Below, piece after piece: positions 10,976 to 32,854 of a stretch of DNA of 64,000 nt. A program made the position numbers and the translations under genes. The DNA comes from Eucommia ulmoides (Eukaryota > Streptophyta > Magnoliopsida > Garryales > Eucommiaceae): positions 24,174,243 to 24,238,242 of the forward strand of contig CM028333.1 of NCBI GenBank assembly GCA_016647705.1, given 5' to 3'. Below the pieces are notes generated by a model that worked only from the letters and a program-made list of their open reading frames with translations, had not been told where the DNA came from and ran no database searches. How positions within the stretch are numbered: position 1 is the first letter of the stretch; every line of letters begins with the position of its first letter.

Positions 10976-11054
10976 CTTCCCCCGCAATTTAATCACCCTG
11001 TAACGAAGACCAGATTGACGAAGAAGAAGAAGAAGACGCAGAGAAAGAGAGAGA
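10939..11054 (+). promoter_or_regulatory. GFAT proximal promoter and 5' leader
   Basis: Only 116 bp separate the transposon end from the GFAT ATG. About 35 bp of this is (TA)n (10939-10972), followed by a purine-rich GAAGAAGAAG leader. The TA run is the only obvious TATA candidate. Any promoter element further upstream must lie in or beyond the inserted element. Confidence 0.5.
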
Positions 11055-20567
<9,513 letters not shown>

Positions 20568-20681
20568 GGGAATTGGATACTCTATTTTAGATGATCGGAT
20601 TAATTCATTTGTTCTTTTTTCTTTTTCTTTTTCTTTTTTATTGATTTTTTGTCAGGGTTTTCGAAAATAAGGATTATTCCT

Positions 20682-20994
20682 TATTAGATTTATATATCAC
20701 ATCAATCAATCATATGTGAGTATCCAAATCACTATATAAATAAAGTGAACAATTTCACCTAGAATCATATGATTTTCAGGCGGAACCTCTTAACATGGTA
20801 TTAGAGCGCAAGGTTATGAGAATTTCTCTTTCACTCTCTCGTTGTCAAATCAACCTTACAAATCAGGACTTGTACTTAAGGGCGGATGTTAGATTCATGT
20901 TCTACATCGATCACCTAACAGTACCAAAATCATTATATAAATCAAGTGAGCTATTCCACTTAACAGCATATTGTTTTAAGATAAGCTCTTTACA
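20682..20994 (+). mobile_element. TRIM-like miniature LTR element remnant
   Basis: Two related terminal segments of about 110 bp (20682-20795 and 20887-20994) share TATATAAAT(A/C)AAGTGA(A/G)C and TTAGATT. Immediately after the first comes TGGTATTAGAGC (20796-20807), close to the initiator-tRNA-Met primer site TGGTATCAGAGC. A purine stretch AAGGGCGGA lies before the second. Internal length is about 90 bp with no coding capacity. It is an old copy by the divergence of its ends. Confidence 0.5.
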
Positions 20995-22009
20995 ATATTT
21001 TATTGACAAAAATATCATTGTATATAATATTTTATATTTTTTAATTATTTTTTTTTTTAATTTTTATTTTTGGTTTTATTTAGTAGTTTCTGCTCTCCCT
21101 TCTCTTTCTATTTTTTTTTATTTCTATTTTGGATTTTTTTTTTCTTTCTTGTTTTTAGTTATATTTCTTTTAGGAAAAACTACTAATTAGTCTAGTTAAA
21201 TCACTAAATCTACAAGATGTCCTAACATTTTTTTTTTTGCACTTAATAATCTTATAAAAAGTGCTAATTTGTACTAAATAGTTCTAAATATGTTGAATTG
21301 AAATTTTGTTCTTGTTTCACCCCTTTCCTTTTTCACTTTGATGTATTACTCCTCCTGCAACCCTAGAATTGTCTATTATACGCTTTGTCTTCCAAATCGT
21401 TGTTCTTCTTCTATGCTTTGTCTATTATACGCTTTGTCTTCCAAATCGTTGTTCTTCTTCTATGCTCCTCTTCCAATTTTCAAATTGCCCATCTTCCAAA
21501 CAAAACAACCCTAGCAGTTCGATGTTGCCCATTCCGATGTCCCTCCTGCCCTAGAAGCCCAATATTGCTCTATTCTAATGTAAGGCGATACACGGAGAGA
21601 CCTTCCTGATATGATCGCGAGATTGACAGAGAGGGTTCAACGGCGACGACAACGGTTGGTAAGGGTTCAACAGCGATGGTAATAGTGGACAAAGACATGA
21701 TGGCGCGATGGCTGGAGGTGGCCAGATCTGGTCAGATCGGACCTTGATTTGGCCAGATTTGACCTTGACGGCGATGGCCGATGGCAAGCGGAGGCAATGG
21801 ATCAACGATAACAAGCGACGATATTAGATTAGGTTTAATACTATTGATTAATTTTACGGGTTTAAGATTCGGGATGGTTGATTATCCAAACAATTTATAT
21901 TTATAGTGATCTGTGGCTTTTGTGATATGTGAATATGAATTCTTCATTCATATTTAGATTGAGATGGATATAGGGCAAGTCAAGTACAAAAATGAAACTC
22001 TATGTTAAT

Positions 22010-22049
22010 TGCTTCTTCTTCTTCTTCTTCTTCTTCTTCTTCTTCTTCT
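22010..22049 (+). repeat. (CTT)n microsatellite
   Basis: About 13 uninterrupted CTT trinucleotides, read as polylysine on the other strand. Confidence 0.9.
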
Positions 22050-22358
22050 GTGATTCTCTTGTTTCAAGTATAAGAATATGTTCTCTTGCTAATTGGATTA
22101 TAATACGATCTCGGATTATATTCAACATGAGATCATATTGAATATAACACGATGGTCGGCGGCCCTGAACTTGTCGCCCTAAATAAATGTGTGGGGGGGG
22201 AGGGGAGAGAGAGAGAGAGAGAGAAAATGGACTTTGGTTTATGCCCCTGGTGGAGTGAAGTTTATGTTGAGTATATTGTATAGTTATTTTGGTGAGAGAA
22301 CGAGTACGACAGTTTGATAGAATTTGAATGGCGATAAAAGTCGAATATAACACGATCT

Positions 22359-22398
22359 CGTATTATATTCAATACAAGATCGTATTGAATATAACACG
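22359..22398. repeat. 40-bp near-perfect palindrome
   Basis: A 17-bp stem (CGTATTATATTCAATAC with GTATTGAATATAACACG, one mismatch) encloses the loop AAGATC. A diverged relative of the same unit lies at about 22095-22155, so the motif is repeated on both sides of a 200-bp stretch. Confidence 0.7.
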
Positions 22399-22957
22399 AG
22401 AGATAAAATCGTCACAAAAAGACAAAAATACTATTTTGTAATATGTGTTTAAAAAAGATATATTTAATAATTTTGTCCTCATATGAAAACTTCTTAATAA
22501 CTGCGCCTTTCTTTTACTTTGTTTATGATGTTTATAGGAAAAAAAAATCAAAACTAGAAAACAAAAGACAAGAAAAAAAAGGCTTTAAATTTAAAAATAA
22601 AAATGATATTTTTTTTTTGTTTGTTTTATTCTCTCTCTTTTAGTTTTTGTTTATTTGAATTCTTTTCTTTTTTTGGTTTCTAGTTTGGATTTTATTTATT
22701 TACAATTTTTAGGTTTTTATTTTTAATTATTATTATTTTCTAGAATACCATACAAAAAAATAAAATATAGAAGAAAATAAAAAGTAAAACAAGTGAAATA
22801 AAGAAATAGAAAACAAGAGAGCATAGAAAATAGAAATAGAAAAAAACAATTACGTTCCAATGATATTTTTATCAATAAAATGATATAGAGATGTCTCAAG
22901 TAAGGTGCCACTAAATGTACATCGCCCTTTTTCTTCAACTGGCTACTGGGTTGGTTG

Positions 22958-23607
22958 TGATATGGGAAAACTCCCGCTCGTAACTGACATAGGCATTTAG
23001 CCCTAAACGAGTCGGATCGGGTATGAATTTTGATCCGTAACAGACAGACCCATTGAGTTATCTGGACCGAAGCATGACAGGCCCACTTGAGTGATAGCTT
23101 CGGCGATTTTCTGAGCAAGACTAACGGCCCCATAAGGAGGCCCATATTTGGGTATATTCAAACCCACAGTGTCAAAGGCCAAGGAACAAATAGGTCAGCC
23201 CAACCTGAACGACTCCCCTACACTTGAGGAGGTGAGCCAGATTGACTGTAACGGTCCATAATTAATGGAGACTGTTATAGAGATCTCCCTTGAGATCATG
23301 GGGATATTAGTTATCTTCCAAGCCGTTAGGAGCGTATCAAAGAGTTGGCGAACTCTCCAAAGTAACGGCAACATATCTATGAGCCTATAAAAAGGGTAGA
23401 TATCACTGCTAATATTCACGATTCAATCTCTGTACAACTTTCTCCATATATTAGATTAATTTATTCTCATGCCGAAAGCTTTTTGGCCGACATCACACCG
23501 TTGTCTCTCATTAGAACTCACGATTTTGCAGGTAACAAGAGGAAGGTAAAGAGATTTTTGGTACATGCAGAGCTATTACACGTGTCAGAGATTTTTTGGC
23601 AACATCA
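22958..23607 (+). repeat. 5' LTR of Tat element
   Basis: 650 bp, TGATATGGGAAAA... to ...GGCAACATCA. A TATA box (CCTATAAAAAG) lies at about 23385. It pairs with the 648-bp copy at 39531-40178. Confidence 0.92.
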
Positions 23608-23610
23608 TTT

Positions 23611-23627
23611 GACACCATCTGTGGGAA
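23611..23627 (+). other. Putative primer binding site
   Basis: GACACCATCTGTGGGAA begins 3 bp after the 5' LTR. It resembles the (T)GGCGCCGTCTGTGGGAA-type site found at this place in Tat/Ogre-type elements; the tRNA is not certain. Confidence 0.5.
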
Positions 23628-23699
23628 ACGCTAACGTAAAAAGCTTTCTCTCACGACTATAAGGCAGTTACGAACAAGAGCGGTAGGAACAAGTCGAAG

Positions 23700-25165
23700 C
23701 AATGACTTGCCGCCACCATCTGATGCAGAAACTCTAGTAGAACCGCATGGGGGGATTCAAATTGATCCTCTACCGACCGTGCTAAACACTGATGCAAAAA
23801 TTGATACTCTTACTGCAAAGGTGACTGAGATGGTTGAAACGATCAAATACATGGCAAGGATAATAGCTAGCAGGAGGTCGCAATCTGCTGAAGCTAACCA
23901 TGAAGTTTGAGAGGAAGTAGGGTCTCTCCTGGTTATGCTAATCCACAATCTTACAAAGAGCGACCTACTCAAAGAGATACAAGCCGTCAGCCAAAGAGGA
24001 GAATCTACAGTCAAACTGAGACTGTTGATTCACATCAACAGATCAGAAGTAAAGTAGAAAGAGGTCACCCTTTGGATGAACTCAACACGCTGTTGAAAGG
24101 CACTGAGATGCCTTTCTCACCAGATATCCTAGTTGTCCCGCTCTTTGAGAAGTTTGATCACACAAAGTTCGAGAAGTACGATGGGAAAGCAAATCATGTG
24201 GACTATATCCGCTAGTTCAAGCATGTAATGAATCTTTATGGTTTAAGTGACTCCACACTCTACAGAGCTTTCGCTACCATATGAAGGGCTCTGCCCTCGA
24301 ATGGTTGCATACGCTCCCTCCAAACTCTATCATGTCATTTAAGGAGTTTGGAAAGATGTTTAACAACTGTTTCATAACCTATCAAAGGTTAATGAAGGGT
24401 TCTGATTTCCTGCTCGCCTTGCATCAAGAGAAAGGCGAAACTTTGTGCCAGTATATGAGCCGATTCAATGAGGAATTAACATGAATTGAGGGTTGTGATA
24501 CCAACCTCATCATTAATGCGTTTACCTCAGGTTTATGCCCTGATCGTTTTCAAAATTCTTTAACCAAGAAGAGTCCCCAAAGCATCTCAGAGTTGATAGA
24601 AAAAGCCAAATCCTACATGAAATTGGTGGACGTCAAGCTCGCTAGAGAAGACAGGGGATCTTTCAAAGATTACCCCAGACAGAGCGAGAAGGAGGGCAGC
24701 AAGGCGAAATCCAGCACAACGGATAGGCGTAAGGATCGAGCAAGAAGTTCGAATTTCATATTAGAAGCTCGCTAAGAACCAAACCTACTTGGTCTGCGAA
24801 TGCCGATTTCAAGAATTCTGCATGAGATACGTGCTTCTAAAGTAATTCAGTGGCCTCCCAAGCAGACTACCAAATCCAACAGGAAGAACAGGTTCAAGTA
24901 TTGTGATTTCCATAGGGATTATGGTTACAATACGAATGACTGTTGGGAGCTCAAAAAAGAGATCAAGCGTTTAGCTGGCATAGGTCAGTTATGTGATTAT
25001 ATACAAGAACGCCCAATGGATAAGAAACGACCCAAAAATGAGGGCCGATGCGAGGAACATCACGTGAAAGAACAGAAAAAAGATCATCCCAGAGAGAATC
25101 GTGAAGTAATCTTTATGGTAAATTCTGTTGGGCCAACCACTGGAGAGTCGAATGGAAAATGAAAA
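23700..25165 (+). pseudogene. Tat element gag region (broken)
   Basis: Retrotransposon gag features are visible: a segment around FEKFDHTKFEKYDGKANH, a capsid-like block with SALEWLHTLPPNSI and F...F...Q, and a basic region with a C...H..G.....C zinc-knuckle-like pattern (around YCDFHRDYGYNTNDCW). It is broken in several places and is a fossil. Confidence 0.8.
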
Positions 25166-25186
25166 ATAAAAATCCGCGAAGCAACA

Positions 25187-27200
25187 TTGGAACGATGCTT
25201 TGGAGAAGCAATGGCAGTGACAACGAATCTGGGACTAGCCATTACTTTTTCGGAGGAAGATTGCAAAGGGGTTGTTCACCTGCATAAGGATGCATTGGTC
25301 CTTACTCTGTGGATCTCCAGTTTCCAAGTAAGACAGATCCTGATTGATAATAGTAGTTCCACTAATATTATTTTTTGAAGTACTCTAAAGTAAATGAGAA
25401 TACCAAGTTCTGCCATCAGTTCTACGCAAACTGTTATGGTGGGATTCAATGGCAATCTCATATCGCCATGTGGAAATATCACTCTGTCTGTCACCTCTAA
25501 CAAAAAGGAACGGGGATACACGAAATCCATGGAGTTCATGGTGGTGGCTTCAGCTTCACCTTACAATGCAATTCTTGAGCGTCCATGGTTACATGCAATG
25601 AAGGTTGTTGCATCAACGTACCATCAGTGTGTCAAGTACGCAAGGGATGGTTCTGTGGTTGTAATAAGAGGTGACCAAGTGGCCTCAAGGTAATGTTTTG
25701 TCGTAGCAATGAAGGGCAGGAGTACGCCCTTATAGCAATCAAAGAAGGTCTAGGGAGTAGTTCCGCCAACAAGCTTGGCAAAAGAAATTAACGATTTCAG
25801 GGAGCACGCAAGTGTAATCCAGTCTGCCGACCAAGTGAAGCAAGATTGGAGGATCATTAAGCAAGATTAAGGCCAAAGAGATCAGCGAGTTGCTCTAAAA
25901 GAACCTGGACATTTTCGCCTAGGCTCCTAAAGATATGAAGAAAATCAGTCCAGATATTGCGGTATACTGCCTGGATATTTGTAGGTTATACCCTCATGTT
26001 CGGTAGAAAATGAGGACTTTCAGTCCCAAGAAAAAGCAAGTTATTGAAGCCGAAGTGAAGAGACTGTTTTCTATTAGCTACATCAGGGATGTGATGTACC
26101 CAAGGTGGCTGACCAATCCAGTTCTAGTAAAGAAGAAGAATGGAAAATGGAGAATGTGTGTGGATTTCACTAATCTTAATCAATCATGCTCGAAAGACTG
26201 CTATCCGATGCCGAGGATAGACCAAATGGTCGATGCTGCAGTTGGGCACCAACGCTTGACCATGATGGATGCTTATGCAGGCTACAATCAAACTCGTATG
26301 GATCAACAAAACGAGGAAGGGACGTAATTCACTATGCCAAAAGGTACTTATTGTTATAAGGTAATGCCATTTGGTTTGAGAAATGCAGGAGTTACTTACC
26401 AACGGTTGGTGAACCGCATTTTCAAGATCAAATTGGGGCCACCATAGAGGTCTATATAGACGATATGCTCATCAAAAGCTCTAGGCAGGAGAATCACCTC
26501 AGGCATGTAGCTGAGGCTTTTGCTGTTCTAAGAAAGTATAACATGAAATTGAACCCTGAAAAGTGCGTTTTTGGTGTCACATCTGGCAAGTTCCTGGGTT
26601 TTGTGGTTAACCAATCTGGCATCATAGTGTATTCTGGGCAGATAGAAGTTATCAAAAATAAAAAATATCCTGCAACTATAAGAGAAGTCCAGGTGTTGAT
26701 TGGTAGATTAGCGGCACTGAACAGATTCATCTCAAAATTTACTGATAGGTGTTCTCATTTCTTCAAGATTTTGAGGGAAAATAAAATCTTTCAGTGGGAT
26801 GATGACTGTGAGCGTGCCCATCAATCTATAAAACAATACTTGGGCTCAGTGAAGACGTTGGCCAAAGCAAACCCAGGAAAAGAGTTGAGCCTCTATTTGG
26901 CGGTGACACTTGTAGCAGTAAGTTCTGCACTGGTTCAAGAACTTGCAGGAGGGCAAAGAACGGTGTACTACATCAAGAAATCGTTAGTTCCGGCAGAAAC
27001 TCGTTATACGGAGTTGGAGAACCTGGCCTTGGCCTTGGTAACTGCAGCACGAAAGCTCAAACCATATTTTCAGCTGCATGTGATTAATGTGCTGACCTAG
27101 TACCCACTCCGAGTGGTAATGCACAGGCCAGAAGCTTTTGGTCGTCTTATGAAATAGGTTGTGGAACTAGGTGAATTCTTCATTAAGTACAAGCCTAGGG
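25187..27200 (+). pseudogene. Tat element protease-RT-RNase H region (broken)
   Basis: A protease-like motif (ILIDNSSSTN, where families have D-S/T-G), RT blocks WRMCVDFTNLNQ, MPRIDQMVD and a YIDDM-type catalytic box, then the GFVV and connection region and a gypsy RNase H start are seen. The region is interrupted by several breaks and is cut at 27218 by the nested element. Confidence 0.85.
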
Positions 27201-27218
27201 CAGCAATCAAAGGACAAG

Positions 27219-28597
27219 TGATGAGTGGTTTAATTATCAACAAATCAAGTACTTTTATATTCAAATTTTTGTGTGTTTTCAAATATTTTTGTTAGTTTAA
27301 TATGTTTTTGTGTTGTTTTGAAGGTTTATCAATAAATGGGAGAAACGGTCCACAATACGTGAAAGTGTTGTAACTTTAAGGCCATTTTTTACCATAATGC
27401 AATCCAATTTTCGAAAATCTCGAAACATGAAAGTTGTAGATCTACATATTAACTTTCCATAGGTTTTTTAATAACCTCAATCGGAGTTCGGACAAGAAAT
27501 ATACGATCAAAAGAAGAACCTGGTGTCGGCACTGCCTTGAGCATCGCTGTAGCGCCATTCCGGTATTGAGTTTCTACCTTCCCATCACTGCAGCGATGGT
27601 CTGCTTCGTAGCAGCGACCCAACACTAGCTGGAAAGATATTTTCAGATATTTTGGACCTCTATTTGTTTCTCCCTATTCCCTCACCTATCAAGAACGTTT
27701 TTGGAGAGTTTTTGGGGAGCTCTAGATCAAACCAAACAATAGGAACACATAATTGGAGAAGAGGAAACAAGATCGGAACGGATTTGATATCAGTTATTCT
27801 CCCTTATTTCTCCCTTTATTTCTTAACTTTTGTTTGTTGTTCGATCATGTTTATCTCATTTTTAATTGAATATTTGGTTATGGCCATGAACTAAACATAT
27901 ATTATTTAGGGATTGATATAGTTTACAAAGTATGTTGTTTAGTAAATCGTTATTTCATTATCGGTTGTTCATCCTAATTCGATTGTGTTTACCATTCTTT
28001 TACTTCCATTATATACTTGTTATGATATTTTGGTTGATTTGAGAATACAAGATTTGACACTCGGGAAAGGTAACCCCAGATTCGAACTAGGGTTTAAACA
28101 CAACACGACGTTCTAATATTTCGGGAGATTATTAGAAAGTGTACAATCCGTGAGGTTGGGGCAAGACTCATGTAATCGTTTAGACGCTAGATAGGGATAC
28201 AGTGTTGACACGAATTGCATATTCATTTACTTTACACTCGGGAGAAGTAGTGAGTGAGTTTTAGACATCTAGATTGTCGGATAGATTAATGACCGTTAAT
28301 GTAAACTAGACTAAATCAAACATGTTTAAGTGAATGAAGTTAATCCCTAAATAATTCATTCCCATATATTTTATTTTTAGTATTGTAGTTTAATTAGTTA
28401 TTATTTTAATTTAGTTTTATTTCTATAAAAAAACCTAAAATTGGATCGCCTAGATAAAGTTAGATTACAACAATTGTGGTACTTAATGACAATTTAAACC
28501 AATTATTGTGGATATGATAACCCTACTCTTCCTATACTATTAAAACTTGACATCATGCACTTGCGAGTAATTCAAAGCGATTAAAATATCGCCAACA
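27219..28597 (+). repeat. 5' LTR of nested Athila-like element
   Basis: 1379 bp, starting TGATGAGTGGTTTAATTATC and ending GCCAACA. It matches 31418-32849 over its full length apart from small indels. Confidence 0.88.
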
Positions 28598-28603
28598 AGT
28601 TTT

Positions 28604-28616
28604 TGGCGCCGTTGCC
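28604..28616 (+). other. Primer binding site (tRNA-Asp type)
   Basis: TGGCGCCGTTGCC lies six bases after the 5' LTR of the nested element. It is the common Athila/Tat primer site complementary to tRNA-Asp. Confidence 0.75.
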
Positions 28617-28735
28617 TGAGATTTGTTTTTGTATTGTTGTTGATATTGTGAAAAAGTAACTTGATTTTAAATTAGGCATTTATTTTATTTTTAATTTTTG
28701 TTTTTAGTTTTGTTTGTCTTGCGAGGTACTTGAAG

Positions 28736-29475
28736 ATGTCTCATCAACAAGTGCTATTGCGATTTTTTAACGGGATTCCGAGCCGTTCTATTGTACTTGG
28801 GAACGATACAATGAGTTGCTATTTCGGTTTCCCAATCATAGTTTTCTGATGGAGTGTCAACTATTGAACTTTCTCGATGGGTTACAAGTTGCAACAAGAA
28901 CTTGGGTGGAAGGAGAAAACGATACCACATCTTTCTACCAACTAACTGTGGACGAAGCCCATTGGTTGTTGGAAGATATGACAGAGTTTGATTTTCAGAG
29001 TTGGAATTATTCAACAAGTTACCAAAACTTGGGGGATAGTTCCAACGTTTCGGCGCCATGGATTAGTACCCAGTACCAACATGTGGAGTCTTCCCCCACC
29101 CTAAAAGAGATGTTCGCTGAATTTATGAGGGAGGCTTAGGTTTTCTGGAGGGAAACGCATGACCATCTCAATGAGCATAAGGATCGTCTTGACAATATTG
29201 AGACGACCTGCACTGAAATTGATGTGACCATAAAGTCCCTTGAGATGCAAATCGATCAGCTTATTTGCTTTATTGAGGCCAAGTCAGAAGTGGTGGCACT
29301 GAAAGACACACAAGCCACATCCATCCGTGAAAGCCACTATGAAGAACCGAATGCAAGTGGGAGGACTTTGGAGGTACATTATGAAGATGATTCGAAAGAG
29401 GACGATACTCAAGAATTGTTTGTTGATGACAAATCAGAAGATAATTTTGAGTTCTCACCTCTTGAAATCTAATTG
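28736..29475 (+). pseudogene. Athila-type gag remnant
   Basis: The stretch around ERYNELLFRFPNHSF, LNFLDGLQVATRTWV and AHWLLEDM is like the Athila gag segment YE.WERFK.LLR..P.HG followed by F.NGL and the A..LLE.MA motif. An acidic tail follows. It is a short, broken fossil. Confidence 0.65.
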
Positions 29476-30902
29476 GTGTTGCCACTACTGATTCAAGACA
29501 ATCACATCTACAAGGATTCGATGTGGCTCACTTGTCCTTCAGCACCTTTAACTCTATTCATTCAAGATTCCTAAGCACATGAGCCGGAGAAGAATCAAGT
29601 TGAGAGCACGTTCTAATTAATGTCACATTTCACTAAGCTTGAGGGCATTCTGAATCAAGACTCGTATGTTGTGTTGTATGACACATACTATGGTCGGAAG
29701 CCGCTTTTTGACGAGCTCTTCTCCGTGTTAAGCTGAGGATGTTAAACCAAACGCTTCTTGGGAGGCAACCCAAGTTTTTAAATAAATCAATCCATCACCG
29801 CCGACTACACTCGGAGGAGAGATTGTCTCACTTCCTAGGTATGTGTTCAAAACCCTATTCGTCACCATGCTATATGTCTATTATTGAGATTGATGTTGGG
29901 TCACTGTAGACACCGACCAGTCTAAGTTTGGGGGGGATGTTTATGTTTTGTATGCTTTATAGTTTGATGTATTTTTGTTGTGTTATGTTAAGTTTAATTG
30001 TTGTTTAGTTAATTTCATGCATGTGTTTTTAGTATAAGTGTGTTAGTAGTAGTAGTTTTGTGTGATGAGTTTTGTAGTTCTTATGGGCCATTACCCGATG
30101 ATGAAATTATCTCCTAGTTGTTTATCGAAGTCAAGGGTAATGCCTATTCATGTGTGTTTTGTGTACTTGACATTTCGATTTGGTAAAACTCATTGAGGAT
30201 CCTAATTTGCACGAGCACTTAGGCTCAATGTACTAGCTATCCAATTGATTTGACGCCGATTATCCAGTAGTAGCCAAGTTCATGATAATTTAAAGGATTC
30301 TAGAACCTGATTGAGGAAACCTCGAGGCGAAATCCTAGGCGAGGTAATTCAGGAGATATGATTTAGGCATTCATTTTGATCTCTTGAGCTGTTGAAGCCT
30401 TCCATGAAAAATGTTTTACCCCTTGTTACCCTGTCGAAGTCTATTAGCCATTTCAATTTTGAACACGTATCAAATGCCCTAGCCGATTAAATTTTTTACA
30501 AACCACTGTAGCTAAAACCTAAGGCATGATTTGAGTTGAAATCAAGTTAACATTTGTTTATATTACTTGAAGTGAGCGGTTGGGTTTTGGGCGAACTTTT
30601 TATTAGTTCGGTATTCGAGTACTTACTTGTTATTTTTTTATCGTAGTTCCACACCCATGAAATTGTACAAATCAAATAAGTTTGGGGGTATGGTCGTTAA
30701 AAAAAAACATGTGTAAATATGGTTTGAATTTTGTTTGTTTAAACAAGTGAGTACTGCATTTTGAAATGTTAGTTCGAGGTTGTTTCAGATTGATCTTTAT
30801 GGGTACGAGTGTGATTGAGTTCCAAGCATGTGCCTAGGGTATCGTTGAGTTAATGACGTTTATCTGTTTTATATTCCCGATATACCCTTGGCCAGTTGAT
30901 AA

Positions 30903-30962
<60 letters not shown>

Positions 30963-31417
30963 TGAACCAAGTCCTTTTGATCTTTTTGAATTTCTAAGCC
31001 CACATTAGTGGAGAGTGGAACCCAGTCTGGTATATGGAAATCCTATACCTTATCGGTGTTAAGTCATAAATTTTGTTGGTGGATAATCTAATCCGGTCTT
31101 TGGATGGTTGTATATTTGAGTTTTCGCACACACACTTGGAAATGATCTAGAAGAGCGTTTACCGTTATTGAATGTTGCAATTCTAGAACATCACATGGTG
31201 CAATTTTATTCTTGAACTCGATATGATTGGGGGCCGTTGAGGGAAAAACTTTTTGGTTGATTAGTTTAAACTCCAAAACTCACGCGTTGTAGTTGTTTTT
31301 AGTTCATTTGAGTCTTTCATCTTTAGTATTTGTGTTATTAAATTCGTTGTGGTAATGTGTTTTCTTGTGTAAGTGTTTTTGCTTGAGGATAAGCAAACGT
31401 TTGAGTTTGGAAGTATT
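29476..31417 (+). other. Non-coding internal region of the nested element
   Basis: Contains a CTTGGGAGGCAACCCAAG motif (about 29757) and a G-run at about 29927-29936, both common in the 3' region of Athila-type elements, and a (AAT)n microsatellite. No gene is seen. Confidence 0.55.
30900..30962. repeat. (AAT)n microsatellite
   Basis: About 20 uninterrupted AAT trinucleotides lie inside the nested element. Confidence 0.95.
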
Positions 31418-32849
31418 TAATGAGTGGTTTAATTATCAACAAATCAAATACTTTTATATTCAAATATTTGTGTGTTTTTAAGTATTTTTGTTAGTTTAAT
31501 ATGTTTTTGTATTATTTTGTAGGTTTATAAATAAATTGGAGAAACGGTGCAAAATACGTGAAAGTGTTGTAACTTCAAGGCCATTTTTACCACTATACAA
31601 TATGATTTTGGAAAATCTCAAAACATAGAAGTTGTATATCTACATATTAGCTTTCTATAGGTTTTTGAAACACCTCAATCGGAGTTCGGTCGAGAAAGAT
31701 ACGGCCAAAAGAAGAACCTGATGTCGACATTGCCTTGAGCATCGCTGCAGCGATGATTTGATCACTGCAACGCCATTCCGGAAGTGAGTTTCTGTATTCC
31801 CATTGCTGCAGTGATGGTCTGCTTCGCTGTAGCCACCCGGCACCAGCTGGAAAGATATTTTCAGATATTTTTGAGATATTTTGGACCTCTATTTGTTTCT
31901 CCCAATTCCCACATCTTTCAAAAACATTTTTGGAAAGTTTTTGGGGAGCTCTATTTCAGACTAAACAATAGGAACACATAATTAGATAAGAGGAAACAAG
32001 ATTGGAGCGGATTTTACGGACGTGGAATCATCCATTCTTCAAATATCGGTTATTCTTCCTTATTTCTCTCTTTATTTCTTAACTTTTGTTTGTTGTTTGA
32101 TCATGTTTATCTCATTTTTAGTTGAATATTTGGTTATGGCCATGAGCTAAACATATATTATTTAGGGATTGATGTAGTTTACAAAGTATATTGTTTGAGT
32201 AAATCGTTGTTTCATTATCAGTTGTTCATCCTTATTCGATTGCGTTTACCGTTCTTTTACTTCCATTATATGCTTGTTATGATATTTTGATTGATTTGAG
32301 AATATGGGGTTTGACACTCAGGAGAGGTAACCCCGGATTCAGACTAGGGTTTAAACACAACATGATGTTCTAATGTTTCGGGAGATTATTAGAAAGTATG
32401 CAATCCGTGAGGTTGGAGCAAGACTCATGTAATCCTTTAGACGCTAGATAGGGATATCGGTGTTGACACGAATTGCATATTCATTTACTTTACACTCGGG
32501 AGAGGTAGTGAGTAAGTTTTAGACACCTAGATTGTTGGATAGATTAATGATCGTTAATGTAAACTAGACTAAATCAAACACGTTTAAGTGAACGAAGTTA
32601 ATCCCTAAATAATTTATTTACATATATTTTATTCTTAGTAATGTAGTTTAATTAGTTATTATTTTAGTTTAGTTTTATTTCTATAAAAAACCTAAAATTG
32701 GATCGCCTAGATAAAGTTAGGTTACGACAATTGCATTACTTCACGACAATTTAATCATTGTGGATACGACAACCCTACTCTTCCTATACTATTAAAACTT
32801 GACCTCGTATACTTGCAAGTAATTCAAAGAGATTAAAATATCGCCAACA
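31418..32849 (+). repeat. 3' LTR of nested Athila-like element
   Basis: 1432 bp, about 50 bp longer than the 5' copy owing to small indels. Followed directly by the ACAAG target duplication. Confidence 0.88.
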
Positions 32850-32854
32850 ACAAG

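Larger units (their letters stand above)
20995..22957. other. Spacer downstream of GFAT; no gene recognised
   Basis: T-rich and AT-rich DNA with a short duplication of CTATTATACGCTTTGTCTTC (21371 and 21421) and a GC-rich filler block at about 21600-21830 rich in GGCGATGG words. Microsatellites and a hairpin are listed separately. None of the open frames resembles a known protein. Confidence 0.45.
27219..32849 (+). mobile_element. Nested Athila-like non-autonomous LTR element
   Basis: A 5631-bp element inserted into the RNase H region of the Tat copy, with perfect 5-bp target duplication ACAAG (27214-27218, 32850-32854). Its LTRs are 27219-28597 and 31418-32849. A TGGCGCCGTTGCC primer site of tRNA-Asp type follows the 5' LTR. 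Internally only a gag-like remnant is seen; protease, RT and integrase are absent, so it is a LARD-type derivative. LTRs differ by about 8% by eye. Broken; could not move on its own. Confidence 0.85.
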
